Source: Burkholderiales bacterium (lineage in GTDB: Bacteria; Pseudomonadota; Gammaproteobacteria; Burkholderiales; Burkholderiaceae_E). Taken from it: DNA of 64,000 bases. A model generated the notes under the pieces. That model worked only from the letters and a program-made list of their open reading frames with translations. It was not told the DNA's origin and did not search any database. The stretch spans positions 1-64,000 of the forward strand of contig JAPLQE010000057.1 of assembly GCA_026399835.1 (NCBI GenBank), given 5' to 3'. The stretch's first letter is position 1; the number at the start of each line of letters is the position of its first letter. This document shows, one piece after another, positions 50,404-59,140 of this stretch. Position numbers and translations under genes: made by a program.

Positions 50404-51465
50404 CTAAGCAGCCGCGAGGCCCTCGAGCCAACCGCTCAAACTCACCAACCGCCCCTCCTCGACGTACCTACGGACCTTCGCCATTGACGCCTCCATCCCT
50501 TCACCATAGGCCGCCAAGACCCCTTCAGGATTGATGTGGACGACTTTCTCGAACATGTAGTTATTGCCCTGAAAGCCGTCGCAGGCTCGCATCAATCGTG
50601 CGGGATCGAACTCGTTAGTGATGAGGACGAATTGCCACGGGCGATTCACTGAGTTCGCACGGACATAGCTCTGGTGTTCCTGAGGGAATTGTTTCTCGCG
50701 GTCCGCCCGGATACTCCACTTCGCCGTGACGAGGACTCTCCGATGGTCTCGCTCGCGCGTGATCGCGAGGTCCACCCGATTGGTCTTCTCACCTACATCC
50801 TTGTTATCGAAGCCGGGAATTGTCTGAAGTACTTTCCTCGGATTGACGTCATACCCAGCAGCGCCAAGAGCCTTCCTACCGACGGCCGCGAGAACATCCT
50901 CGAAGCCCTCACCGACGAGGTTCTTTCGCTTGTTTTCGAGGGTCACGTACTGTCGCACACGCTCAACGAGGAGCTTCCACTGTTCGGCCGTCGGTTCCGT
51001 CGCGAAGTTGGCGCCAAGGACCTCCTTCACGATAGATACGAGCTCGGGGTCGTCGCCCGGCTCGGGGAAGTTCCTCCCTGCGAACTTGGCTCTCTGCGCC
51101 GCAGCCTTCTGGAGAACCTTCTCCTGCTGGGACAGCACGTACTTGACGAGTTGCTCTGTGGCGGTGCGGAAAAGGTGATCAATCTCGTCCACGACCTTGT
51201 TCGGGTCGACACAGAACTGCGTCGAGAGCCAATCGTGGAAGGCCAGCGCCCGGGGATACCAATTCTTGCCGGGTTGGCTCTTGTCACTCTCGTAACAGTG
51301 GCCGAGGCCTGTGGTTGCATCGACCCACAGAAGAAGCCGATAGACCGTCTTCCATAGAGGCTCCCCGTCGTACTCGGGACGTGCGAGGAATTCGCTGATC
51401 AGTTTGTTTCGGTTGACCGCACCGAACGCGGCGCTTACTGCCTTCTCTTCCTTGGCGTCACTCAT
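50404..51465 (-). CDS. Type II restriction endonuclease (PD-(D/E)XK, CCGG-family-like)
   Basis: A 353-residue protein next to a C5 methyltransferase. The central motif V-D-L-A-I-T-R, then V-L-V-T-A-K-W-S-I-R-A-D-R-E-K-Q-F-P-Q-E, matches the catalytic layout of the Cfr10I/NgoMIV/BsaWI group, in which Lys lies in a S/T-x-K strand followed by D-R and a distal Glu. Enzymes of that group cut sites centred on CCGG; this would be a prediction, not a fact. The N-terminal half is helical and probably contacts DNA. Codon use is A-T-richer than in flanking genes. Confidence 0.8.
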   Translation of the reverse strand: MSDAKEEKAVSAAFGAVNRNKLISEFLARPEYDGEPLWKTVYRLLLWVDATTGLGHCYESDKSQPGKNWYPRALAFHDWLSTQFCVDPNKVVDEIDHLFRTATEQLVKYVLSQQEKVLQKAAAQRAKFAGRNFPEPGDDPELVSIVKEVLGANFATEPTAEQWKLLVERVRQYVTLENKRKNLVGEGFEDVLAAVGRKALGAAGYDVNPRKVLQTIPGFDNKDVGEKTNRVDLAITRERDHRRVLVTAKWSIRADREKQFPQEHQSYVRANSVNRPWQFVLITNEFDPARLMRACDGFQGNNYMFEKVVHINPEGVLAAYGEGMEASMAKVRRYVEEGRLVSLSGWLEGLAAA

Positions 51466-51483
51466 TTCGAGGAAATTCCCACA

Positions 51484-52890
51484 TCATGCAGCGAGGATCT
51501 CGATAGTTGAATGACGGGGGCTTGTCTTCGCGGTGTTGAGAGCCTCGGCGAGCGCGCGCGCGACGGCTTCAGCGAGCAACGGAGGAACGGCATTACCAAT
51601 CTGCCGATACCGCGAGTGCGCCGCTCCGCCGTCATACCGACCTTCGATCATCCCCTTCCGAACATCTGTCCTGACCACGAACCAATCGGGGAAGGATTGC
51701 AGGCGGGCGAACTCACGCACCGTAAGTGCGCGGGGGAACTTGTAGTGATAAACCGAATCAGCCTTGGTGTTCAACGTCCACGCCCAAATGGAGGGATGGA
51801 GTTTACGGTACGCATAAAAGTGCTTCCGGGACAGTTGGCCCGTGCCGTTCGACTGGCCCCACTTCTGCCCGGTGATGTAGCGCGCCGTGAGGTCCTCCGG
51901 AAGGTCACGATAGTTGCCACCCGGAGGGATCGCCTGTAGGCGAAGCATCGTATCGTCATTGATGCGAGGCACCGAGACATTGACGATGGACTCACCGGCC
52001 CCCTCACGCATCAGCCGCTGATAGGCCGTGCGGGCGGGTCCGATGGCAGCGTAATCGAGGACCTCATTGCGGTTATCCGCACGGACCATTTCGAGGTCCG
52101 ACAGGGCCTGCTCTGCGGAGACAAGGGTGAGGTCCTCTGGGTCTTGGAGACTCTTGGCGAGGCCGCCGAAGACAAGCTCGCCACAAGTGCGGAGTTCGTA
52201 CTTCCAACCGCGACGCAGTGGAAGGCGGCAGAGTTCGACCGCGCCAATTGCAAAGGACCCACGAACATCGGGCGGGTGCACGTCCAGGTCCTCACGGACA
52301 CCGATGAAAAGGAGACGCTTCCGGGTCTGTGGAACTCCGAAGTCCGCCGCATCGACGACCTGTGACTTCACCCGGTATGCGCCATCGACGGTGAGGTCCT
52401 GCCGAATCTGCTCACGGACGCCCATCTGGTCCATGCCGGTAACGTTCTCAACGAGGAACGCCTTCGGGCGGGTCGTGCGGATCACGTCCACGAACTCCTT
52501 GTAGAGGGAGTTCCGAGGGTCATCGATGATTCGAGTGTGATTCCGAACCTGCGAGAACGCTTGGCACGGAGGACCACCGACAATCACATCAGCCTTCGCC
52601 GCCCAATGGAAGACTCGCTCTTTCACGTCGGGCTTGCGAATATCTCCGTGGATAGACTCGGCCTTAGGTAGGTTGCCTGCATAGGTCGCAAGGGCATCCG
52701 GGTCGATGTCAGAACCTGCCAGGACCTCGAAGCCGGCCTGGTGGAAGCCAACCGAAAGACCACCCGCGCCCGCGAACAGGTCGACCACCGAGAACGGCTC
52801 CACTCGCTTGCTGCGCTGGTCGGTGTCAACAGGCGAAGAGACCTCTTGCGCGATGGCCTTGATCGATCCTTTACTCGTGTCCCGTGCCAA
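51484..52890 (-). CDS. DNA (cytosine-5-)-methyltransferase
   Basis: Modification enzyme of the restriction system, 468 residues. Motif I V-V-D-L-F-A-G-A-G-G-L-S, motif IV G-G-P-P-C-Q-A-F-S with the catalytic Cys, motif VI V-E-N-V, motif VIII Q-T-R-K-R-L-L-F and motif X R-Q-I-G-N-A-V-P-P are all present; the region between VIII and X (about 200-380) is the target-recognition domain. TTG at 52890 is the likely start, with GGAG eight bases ahead; a GTG just before E-P-F-S-V-V-D-L-F is an alternative. First gene of the island operon, 18 bases before the endonuclease gene. Confidence 0.95.
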   Translation of the reverse strand: MARDTSKGSIKAIAQEVSSPVDTDQRSKRVEPFSVVDLFAGAGGLSVGFHQAGFEVLAGSDIDPDALATYAGNLPKAESIHGDIRKPDVKERVFHWAAKADVIVGGPPCQAFSQVRNHTRIIDDPRNSLYKEFVDVIRTTRPKAFLVENVTGMDQMGVREQIRQDLTVDGAYRVKSQVVDAADFGVPQTRKRLLFIGVREDLDVHPPDVRGSFAIGAVELCRLPLRRGWKYELRTCGELVFGGLAKSLQDPEDLTLVSAEQALSDLEMVRADNRNEVLDYAAIGPARTAYQRLMREGAGESIVNVSVPRINDDTMLRLQAIPPGGNYRDLPEDLTARYITGQKWGQSNGTGQLSRKHFYAYRKLHPSIWAWTLNTKADSVYHYKFPRALTVREFARLQSFPDWFVVRTDVRKGMIEGRYDGGAAHSRYRQIGNAVPPLLAEAVARALAEALNTAKTSPRHSTIEILAA

Positions 52891-52992
52891 CCCATTTACT
52901 CCATGCGCGCTTCGTCCCGGCCACAGAAGTCGAGGGGGACCACTGCGGGGTGTAGGTTACCCGAACTCGGAGACCCTAGACCCATCGTCAGG

Positions 52993-53002
52993 CCCTACTG
53001 GC
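52993..53002. repeat. 10-base direct repeat, right copy, with hairpin
   Basis: Right copy of CCCTACTGGC. It runs into CTGGCTC-GCCAGGT-GAGCCAG (52998-53018), a perfect 7-base hairpin. This lies in the 295-base gap 52891-53185, upstream of the methyltransferase; no gene is visible in the gap apart from the short in-frame tail at 53120-53185. Confidence 0.45.
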
Positions 53003-53185
53003 TCGCCAGGTGAGCCAGTTGGCGCGAGCACCCCAGTGGCTCCTGAAAGGTCTCCCTGAGTAGGAAGGTGTCGGCTGCCGTAAGTTCAGCCGAAGGGCGA
53101 AGTCGGCGAAGGGGTTCGTTCAGAAATCGTGGGCGTCGTCCCAGGCCGGCATCGTGTAGGCATCGATCGTGTCGATCGAGACCCT

Positions 53186-55318
53186 CTACGGCTCCAAACC
53201 CGCCCCGCGCCCGATCACCACCGCATCCAGCGCGAGCGCCGAGACACCGCCCGGCCCGGCGCCCTTCGCGAACGCGACGAAGGGATTCACGTCGATGCTG
53301 TCGAGCGTGCCGCGCGCGGCCATCGCCAGCCGCGACAGCGCGAGCAGCGCGTCGGCAAGCGCATCGAGGTCGCACTTCGGGCGGCCGCGCGCGCCGTCGA
53401 GCAGAGGAAAGGCGCGCACCTCGCGGACCATCGCCACCGCATCCTCGCAGGTGAGCGGCGCGACGCGGATCGACACGTCGTGCAGCACCTCGACGAGCGC
53501 GCCGCCCAGCCCGAACATCACCACCGGCCCGAAGACCGGGTCATCGCGGGCGCCCAGGATGCACTCGACGCCGCCGGCGACCATCGGCGCGAGCAGCGCG
53601 CCGTCGATCCGCGCCGCGGGCAGCGCGCGCCGCGCCGCGCCGGTGACCGCGTCGAAGGCCGCCGCGGCATCGTCCGCCGTCACGCCGAGCCGCACGCCGC
53701 CGACGTCAGTCTTGTGCAGGATGTCCGGCGAGACCACCTTCACCGCAAAACGCGCGCCCGCGGGCGCCGCGGCCGCGATCGCCGCCGCCGCGTCGGCGTC
53801 GCGCGCCACGCGGGCGTCGACCGCGGCGATGCCGTGCGCGGCGAGCATCGCGAGCGAGGCCGGCTCGTCCAGCGCGCCCGGCGCCAGCACCACCGAGGGC
53901 GCTGCCGTGTCGCCCGCGGCCGGTGGCACCGGCCGCCCGAAGCCCGCGCCGATCCGCGCGAGCGCGCCGATGGTGCGCACGCCGGCCGAGGGCTCGGCGA
54001 AGGTCAGCACCCCGAGCTCGGCGAGGCGGTCGCGCCGCGCGTCGTCGAGCAGCGTGCTGATCGCTAGGAAGGTGTCCGGATGGTCGCGGCGCAGTCCGAT
54101 CGCGAGCTGCTCGAGCACCGGCCAGAAGCCGTCGCCCGCCCCCGCCGCGGCCATGAACCCGAGCCAGGCGCCGTAGTCCCCGCCTTCGAGCACCACGCGC
54201 GTCGCCCGGTCGATCAGCGAGCGGTCGTTGCTCACCTGCCCGGTGATGTCGATGGGGTTGCGGGGGGCGGCGAACGGCACCCACTCGAGGATCTGGCGCT
54301 GCGCGTCGGCGGAGGTCTCGGCGACGTCGAGGCCGACGCTGGCGGCCTCGTCGGCCATGAACGCACCGACCCCGCCCGACAGCGTGAACAGCGCGATCCG
54401 GTCGTTGCGCGGCAGGCCCGCGACGGCCGCGCCGTGCGCGACGTCGAAGAACTCCTGGATGTCGCGCGCGCGGTAGACGCCGTACTGGCGGAACAGCGCG
54501 TCGTAGACCGCGTCGTCGCCGGCGAGCGAGGCGGTGTGCGAGCGGGCCGCCTGCGCGCCGAGCGCGGTGCGCCCGACCTTGACCACCACCACCGGCTTCT
54601 TCGCCGCATGCGCCGAGGCGAGCGCGCGCCGCAGCCGGTCGCCGTCGCGGCAGCCCTCGATGTAGGCCATGATGACCCGCGTGTTCGGGTCGTGCGCCAT
54701 CCACTCGATCACGTCGGCGACCTGCACGTCGACCTCGTTGCCGGTCGACGCCCACACCGACAGCCCGATGCCGCGCTCGCGCGCGAGCGAGTAGGCGTAG
54801 GCACCGAACGCGCCGCTCTGGCTCACCAGGCCGATCGAGCCGGGGCGCGCGCGCCCGATGCCGGGCGCGGGACTGAAGGTCGCGTAGACGTGCTCGCGCA
54901 CGTTCATCACGCCCAGGCAGTTCGGGCCGATCAGCCGCAGCCCGCCGGCACGCGCCTGCGCGGCCAGCCGCGTCTGCGCGGCCTCGCCCTCGGGGCCGAC
55001 CTCGGCATAGCCCGCGGAGAACAGGACCACCGCCTTCGTACCGGCGGCGATGGCGTCGTCGATCGCGGCCGGCACCAGCGCCTCGGGGATCGCGAACACC
55101 GCGAGGTCCACCGGCTCGCCGACCGCGCGCAGGCTCGGGTAGGCCGGCAGACCCTGGATCTCGGTGGCCTTCGGGTTGATGGGCACGATGCGCCCGGCGT
55201 ACCCGCAGCGCAGCAGCAGGTCGATCGGCACGCCGCCGATCTTGGTCGGCGTGGCCGAGGCCCCGACGACGGCGATCGAGCGGGGGGAGAACAGCGCATC
55301 CAGGGACGGGTCGGTCAT
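53186..55318 (-). CDS. Acyl-CoA synthetase, NDP-forming type
   Basis: Links a carboxylate to CoA with a phospho-histidine intermediate. The 710-residue protein fuses the CoA-binding/ligase part (S-I-A-V-V-G-A-S-A-T-P; G-P-N-C-L-G-V-M-N; L-V-S-Q-S-G-A-F-G; phospho-His in A-R-S-H-T-A-S-L-A-G) with a C-terminal ATP-grasp part (about 480-700; F-A-V-K-V-V-S-P-D-I-L-H-K-T-D-V-G-G-V and I-D-V-N-P-F-V). Such fused proteins act on acetate or other acyl groups; in this cluster it may activate the substrate of the dehydrogenases. Last gene of the minus-strand operon, 30 bases after the binding-protein gene. Confidence 0.92.
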   Translation of the reverse strand: MTDPSLDALFSPRSIAVVGASATPTKIGGVPIDLLLRCGYAGRIVPINPKATEIQGLPAYPSLRAVGEPVDLAVFAIPEALVPAAIDDAIAAGTKAVVLFSAGYAEVGPEGEAAQTRLAAQARAGGLRLIGPNCLGVMNVREHVYATFSPAPGIGRARPGSIGLVSQSGAFGAYAYSLARERGIGLSVWASTGNEVDVQVADVIEWMAHDPNTRVIMAYIEGCRDGDRLRRALASAHAAKKPVVVVKVGRTALGAQAARSHTASLAGDDAVYDALFRQYGVYRARDIQEFFDVAHGAAVAGLPRNDRIALFTLSGGVGAFMADEAASVGLDVAETSADAQRQILEWVPFAAPRNPIDITGQVSNDRSLIDRATRVVLEGGDYGAWLGFMAAAGAGDGFWPVLEQLAIGLRRDHPDTFLAISTLLDDARRDRLAELGVLTFAEPSAGVRTIGALARIGAGFGRPVPPAAGDTAAPSVVLAPGALDEPASLAMLAAHGIAAVDARVARDADAAAAIAAAAPAGARFAVKVVSPDILHKTDVGGVRLGVTADDAAAAFDAVTGAARRALPAARIDGALLAPMVAGGVECILGARDDPVFGPVVMFGLGGALVEVLHDVSIRVAPLTCEDAVAMVREVRAFPLLDGARGRPKCDLDALADALLALSRLAMAARGTLDSIDVNPFVAFAKGAGPGGVSALALDAVVIGRGAGLEP

Positions 55319-55348
55319 TCGGGGCTCGTGAGGGGCTGCGCGAGGGGC

Positions 55349-56368
55349 TCAGTCCGGCTTCATGCCGGTCGCACGCGCGACCTGCGACCATTTGTCGACC
55401 TCGGCGGCGATGAACGCGCCGAACTGCTCGGGCGTGCCGCCGGACACGAAGGTGCCGCCCGCCTCGAGCGGCGCACGCACCTCGGCCTGTGCGAGCACGG
55501 CGTTCGCGTCGCGGTTGACCTTGGCGACGACCTCGGCCGGCAGCCCTGCGGGGCCGACCAACCCGAACCACGCATAGCCGTCGACCGCCGGGAAGCCCGC
55601 CTCGGCAAGCGTCGGCGAGTCGGGCACGGCCGGAAAGCGCCGGTCCGAGGACACCGCGAGCAGGCGCAGGCGCCCCGACTCGACGTGCGGCTTCATCACC
55701 GTCAGGCCGGTGACGCCGACGTCGACGCGGGCGGCCACCGTCTCGACCGCGAGCGGCGCGTCACCCTTCATCGGCAGGTGCTCGAACTTCGCGCCGGTCT
55801 TCCAGTTCCACAGCTCGATGACCATGTGCGGACCGCTGCCGTTGCCCGGCGAGCCGGCGAACAGCTTGCCGGGCTGCGCGCGGGCCGCGTCGGCCAGGTC
55901 CCGGAGCGTCCGGTACGGCGACGCGGTCGGCACGAAGAAGCCCACCGGCGAGACCGTCGCCCGCACGATCGGCGTGAAGTCGCGCAGCGTGTCGTACGGC
56001 AGCTTGCCGTCGTACAGGCCGGGGTTCGCGCCGTGCGGGGCCGCCGCCAGCATCAGGTGGTAGCCGTCGGGCGCGGCACGGGCGAGCTCCTGCGTCGCAA
56101 TGCGGTTGTTCGCACCGGGCTTGTTCTCGACGTAGACCCGCTGGTTCCACAGGTCCGAGAGCTTCGCGGCGAGCACGCGCGCGACCGCGTCGTTCCCGCC
56201 GCCGGCGGGGTACGGCGAGACGATGCGCACCGGCTTGGCGGGCCAGGCCGCGCCCGCCTGCGCCCGCGCGGCACGGGGCCACGCGCCGCCGATCGATCCA
56301 CCCGCCCATGCGGCGCCCAGCGCCGCCCCCGATCGCAGCCAGGCGCGCCTCGGCACGGCGGCGCTCAT
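55349..56368 (-). CDS. TctC-type tricarboxylate/aromatic-acid binding protein
   Basis: Periplasmic binding protein of the tripartite tricarboxylate (Bug) family, 339 residues, abundant in Burkholderiales. The N-terminus V-P-R-R-A-W-L-R-S-G-A-A-L with a cut near 36 is a Tat-like signal. The mature start P-V-R-I-V-S-P-Y-P-A-G-G-G-N-D-A-V-A-R, V-E-N-K-P-G-A-N-N and L-P-Y-D-T-L-R-D-F-T-P-I are family hallmarks. No TctA/TctB membrane genes are nearby. GGAGG precedes the ATG, which overlaps the stop of the upstream gene by four bases. Confidence 0.95.
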   Translation of the reverse strand: MSAAVPRRAWLRSGAALGAAWAGGSIGGAWPRAARAQAGAAWPAKPVRIVSPYPAGGGNDAVARVLAAKLSDLWNQRVYVENKPGANNRIATQELARAAPDGYHLMLAAAPHGANPGLYDGKLPYDTLRDFTPIVRATVSPVGFFVPTASPYRTLRDLADAARAQPGKLFAGSPGNGSGPHMVIELWNWKTGAKFEHLPMKGDAPLAVETVAARVDVGVTGLTVMKPHVESGRLRLLAVSSDRRFPAVPDSPTLAEAGFPAVDGYAWFGLVGPAGLPAEVVAKVNRDANAVLAQAEVRAPLEAGGTFVSGGTPEQFGAFIAAEVDKWSQVARATGMKPD

Positions 56369-57540
56369 CGCGAGCCTCCGGTCATCGCTGCCACCGCGCC
56401 GAGCGCGGCATGCGTCTGCGCGACCAGCCGCGCGTAGACCTCCGCCACCGACTGCCGCTCGCGGATCCAGGCGACACCCTGCCCCACCGCGTAGTGCATC
56501 AGCGGCTCGATCTCGTGGTCGTCGATCGCGCCGAGCAGGTCGCCGACCAGCACGTCCTGGTAGGGCATCGCGAGCGGGCGGGGCGCGTCGGGCGCGGACC
56601 ATTCGTCGCTCCAGGCCGAGCGCAGCTGCCGGAACGTCTTGCCGCTCTCGGAGCGGGTGATGACGGTGTCGTCGCTGCCGGCGGCGATCAGCTTCTTGAG
56701 CAGCAGCGGGTGGATCGCGTACTCCTCGGTGGCCAGCCACAGGCTGCCCGTCCAGGCGCCCTGCGCGCCGAGCGCGAGACCTGCGGCCACGTGGCGGCCG
56801 GTCATCACGCCGCCGGCGGCCAGCACCGGCACGCTGCCTGCGGCCTCGACCACCTGCGGCACCAGCGAGAAGGTGCCGATCGGCCCGGTGTGTGCGGCAG
56901 AATCGTGACCCTGCGCGACCAGGAAGTCGGCACCGGCGTCGATCGCGCGACGCGCGTGCTTGGGCGAGCCGCACAGGGCGACGATGCGCTTGCCCGCGCG
57001 CTTGCAGCGCTCGACGAAGTCGGCCGGCATGCCGATGCCGCAGGCGACCAGGTCGACGTCCGAGGCGAGCACCGCCTCCATCTGGCCGCGCGCGATCTCG
57101 TTGGAGCGCAGGAAGCGCGTGCGCATGCCGCGGCGCTTCGGCGGCGGCACGTCGTACTTCTCGTAGAGGCCGCGCACGAAGGCCTTGTGGCGCTCGGGCA
57201 GCTCGCGCTCGATCGCGTCGGGGTCGTCGTCCTCGGGCATGCCAGGGGGCAGCACCAGGTTCACGCCGATCGGCGCATCACCGGCGAGCCGACGCAGTTC
57301 TGCGAGCTCGTCGCGGATCTCCTGCGGCGTGCGGCGCGTCGCGCCGTAGGTGCCGAGCCCGCCGCAGCGCGACACCGCGGCCGCGACCGGGATCGAGTGC
57401 GAGAAGGCGAAGATCGGCTGGCGCAGGCCGAACAGGCCGCAGACCGGCGTGTGCAGCGGCGTGGTGTGCGGCGGTGCCGTCGGGCGCGCGGGCCCATCGT
57501 GCCCGGCCGTCGCCTGGACGGCGGATCGAATCGTCTCCAC
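56365..57540 (-). CDS. Nitronate monooxygenase (2-nitropropane dioxygenase) family
   Basis: FMN-dependent TIM-barrel enzyme, 391 residues. Recognisable features: P-I-F-A-F-S-H-S, S-R-C-G-G-L-G-T-Y-G-A, A-G-A-D-F-L-V-A-Q-G-H-D-S-A-A-H and V-L-A-A-G-G-V-M-T-G-R-H (phosphate binding). Members oxidise nitronates, and some are enoyl reductases in acyl-CoA pathways; the context here favours an acyl-CoA-linked role. GTG start at 57540 with GGAGG ahead. First gene of the minus-strand operon, divergent from the GntR gene. Confidence 0.9.
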   Translation of the reverse strand: METIRSAVQATAGHDGPARPTAPPHTTPLHTPVCGLFGLRQPIFAFSHSIPVAAAVSRCGGLGTYGATRRTPQEIRDELAELRRLAGDAPIGVNLVLPPGMPEDDDPDAIERELPERHKAFVRGLYEKYDVPPPKRRGMRTRFLRSNEIARGQMEAVLASDVDLVACGIGMPADFVERCKRAGKRIVALCGSPKHARRAIDAGADFLVAQGHDSAAHTGPIGTFSLVPQVVEAAGSVPVLAAGGVMTGRHVAAGLALGAQGAWTGSLWLATEEYAIHPLLLKKLIAAGSDDTVITRSESGKTFRQLRSAWSDEWSAPDAPRPLAMPYQDVLVGDLLGAIDDHEIEPLMHYAVGQGVAWIRERQSVAEVYARLVAQTHAALGAVAAMTGGSR

Positions 57541-57556
57541 TTGACCTCCTCCTGGC

Positions 57557-57578
57557 CTGACCTATCATAATAGGTCAG
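57557..57578. promoter_or_regulatory. GntR operator overlapping two divergent promoters
   Basis: CTGACCTAT (57557-57565) and ATAGGTCAG (57570-57578) form a perfect palindrome with a 4-base centre. The centre supplies a -10 in both directions: CATAAT at 57566-57571 on the plus strand and TATTAT at 57567-57572 on the minus strand, each five of six. It lies between the nitronate-monooxygenase-like gene and the GntR gene, so the regulator would repress itself and the divergent operon. Confidence 0.85.
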
Positions 57579-57605
57579 CGCATGGACCCAATCATAGTGG
57601 CTCGG

Positions 57606-58358
57606 ATGGCCGACGCAAGCCCTCGTTCCGCAAGCCCTCCCGCCGAAGGCCAGGCGCCACTGTTCGCGCAGGTGCGCGATGCGCTGCGGGCCGACATCCT
57701 CGACGGCACGCTCGGCCCGGGCGACCGGCTGCCGTCCGAGTCGGCGCTGATCGGGCGCTTCGGCGTGAGCCGCATCACCGTGCGCCAGGCGCTGGCCGAG
57801 CTGCAGTCCAGCGGGCTGGTGCAGACCGTCAACGGCAAGGGCTCCTACGTCACCAAGCCCGGCCGCGGCGTGGCGCAGGGGCCGCTGGTCGGCGTGCTCG
57901 AGGCGATGCGAAAGCGCGGCCATCGCGCGCGCGGCCGGCTGCTGTCGCACCGCGTGGTCAAGGCGGCGCGCTCGGTCGCGCGCGAGCTCGAGCTGCCGCT
58001 CGGCGCGCCGGTCGGCGCGGTGACGGTGCTGCGCTACCGGGACGACGTGCCCTTCGTGGTCGGCACCACCTGGTGTGCGCCCGAGGTCGCCGAGCGGCTG
58101 GCCGCGCACGACCTGACCGACCTCGACGTGGCCACCGCGATCGAGGCGGGGCTCGGGCTGCGCAGCGCATCCACCCGCGTGCGCGTGCTCGCGACGCTGG
58201 CCGACGCGAAGCTCGCGCGGCGGCTCGACTACACGCCCGGCGCCCCGGTGCTGCGCGTGTTCACCACCACGATCGGCTGGGACCAGCGACCGATCGCCCA
58301 CAGCGAGACGGACTGTCGCGCGGACATGATGGATTACCGGGTCACGCTGCGCAGCTGA
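57606..58358 (+). CDS. GntR-family (HutC-type) transcription regulator
   Basis: DNA-binding repressor with a ligand-sensing domain, 250 residues. The winged helix (about 15-80: P-L-F-A-Q-V-R-D-A-L-R-A-D-I; R-L-P-S-E-S-A-L; F-G-V-S-R-I-T-V-R-Q-A-L) is followed by a UTRA domain (about 95-245) of the HutC type. An acyl-CoA or an organic acid is a plausible ligand given the neighbours. ATG at 57606 is chosen because an upstream ATG at 57582 would leave only about four bases of leader after the overlapping promoter. Confidence 0.92.
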   Translation: MADASPRSASPPAEGQAPLFAQVRDALRADILDGTLGPGDRLPSESALIGRFGVSRITVRQALAELQSSGLVQTVNGKGSYVTKPGRGVAQGPLVGVLEAMRKRGHRARGRLLSHRVVKAARSVARELELPLGAPVGAVTVLRYRDDVPFVVGTTWCAPEVAERLAAHDLTDLDVATAIEAGLGLRSASTRVRVLATLADAKLARRLDYTPGAPVLRVFTTTIGWDQRPIAHSETDCRADMMDYRVTLRS

Positions 58359-58386
58359 CGCGACGGACACCGAGAGGAGAGACAGG

Positions 58387-59127
58387 ATGGAGACGAATCC
58401 CGCGGTGCTGCTCGAGCGGCACGAGGGCTGGGCCGAGATCGTGCTGAACCGGCCCGAGCGGCGCAACGCGATCGACGGCGCGCTCGCCGACGGCCTGCAC
58501 GAGGCGCTCGCCGCGGTGCGGGCCGACGACACCCTGCGCGCGGTGGTGCTGCGCGGTGCGGGCGGCGCGTTCTGCTCGGGGCTCGACCTGAAGGCCTTCG
58601 GCGCGACACCGACGCCGGCCTGGGTGCCGGGGTTCGGTGCGCACTGGCGCGCCGTCCACGTGGCCCTCGCCTCGCTGCGACCGGTGCTGCTGGTGGCGCT
58701 CGAGCGCTTCGCGATCAACGGCGGCGCGGCACTCGTGCTGGCCGGCGACCTCGCGGTCTGCGGCGAGGGCGCGTTCCTGCAGGTCGCCGAGATCCGCCTT
58801 GGCATGGCCGCGCCGAACAACCTCGCCTGGCTGCGGCTGCGCCATCCCGAGTCGGTGGCGGCGCGGCTCGTGCTGACCGGCGATCGCGTCGGCGCGGCCG
58901 AGCTGCTGCGGCTCGGCGTGGTGGGCGAGGTGGTCGCCGACGACGCCGTGCTCGCACGCTGCCGCGAGCGTGCCGTCGACCTGGCGAGCCTGCCGGCGGC
59001 GGGCGTGTCGGCCATGAAGGCCTCGATACGTGCCGCCTGGATGGGCACGAGCCCCGAGGCCTGGTTCGCCGCCTTCGCCGCCCCGGTGCCCGCGCCGCTC
59101 GGCGCGCCCGCCGCCGTGCGCACCTGA
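58387..59127 (+). CDS. Enoyl-CoA hydratase/isomerase family
   Basis: Crotonase-fold enzyme, 246 residues, which hydrates 2-enoyl-CoA or isomerises it. The start has N-R-P-E-R-R-N-A-I-D; the oxyanion region is G-A-G-G-A-F-C-S-G-L-D-L-K and I-N-G-G-A-A-L-V-L-A-G-D. The second glutamate region reads L-Q-V-A-E-I-R-L-G-M; the first conserved catalytic Glu position is not obvious, so the exact reaction is open. AGGAGAG precedes the ATG. 28 bases after the GntR gene. Confidence 0.92.
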   Translation: METNPAVLLERHEGWAEIVLNRPERRNAIDGALADGLHEALAAVRADDTLRAVVLRGAGGAFCSGLDLKAFGATPTPAWVPGFGAHWRAVHVALASLRPVLLVALERFAINGGAALVLAGDLAVCGEGAFLQVAEIRLGMAAPNNLAWLRLRHPESVAARLVLTGDRVGAAELLRLGVVGEVVADDAVLARCRERAVDLASLPAAGVSAMKASIRAAWMGTSPEAWFAAFAAPVPAPLGAPAAVRT

Positions 59128-59140
59128 CCCGGAGCCGATG

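Noticed and set aside
49653-50534. A 293-codon plus-strand frame opposite the third restriction-island gene
   Set aside because: It is Ser/Pro/Arg-rich and without motifs; the minus-strand frame has better protein character and fits the operon.
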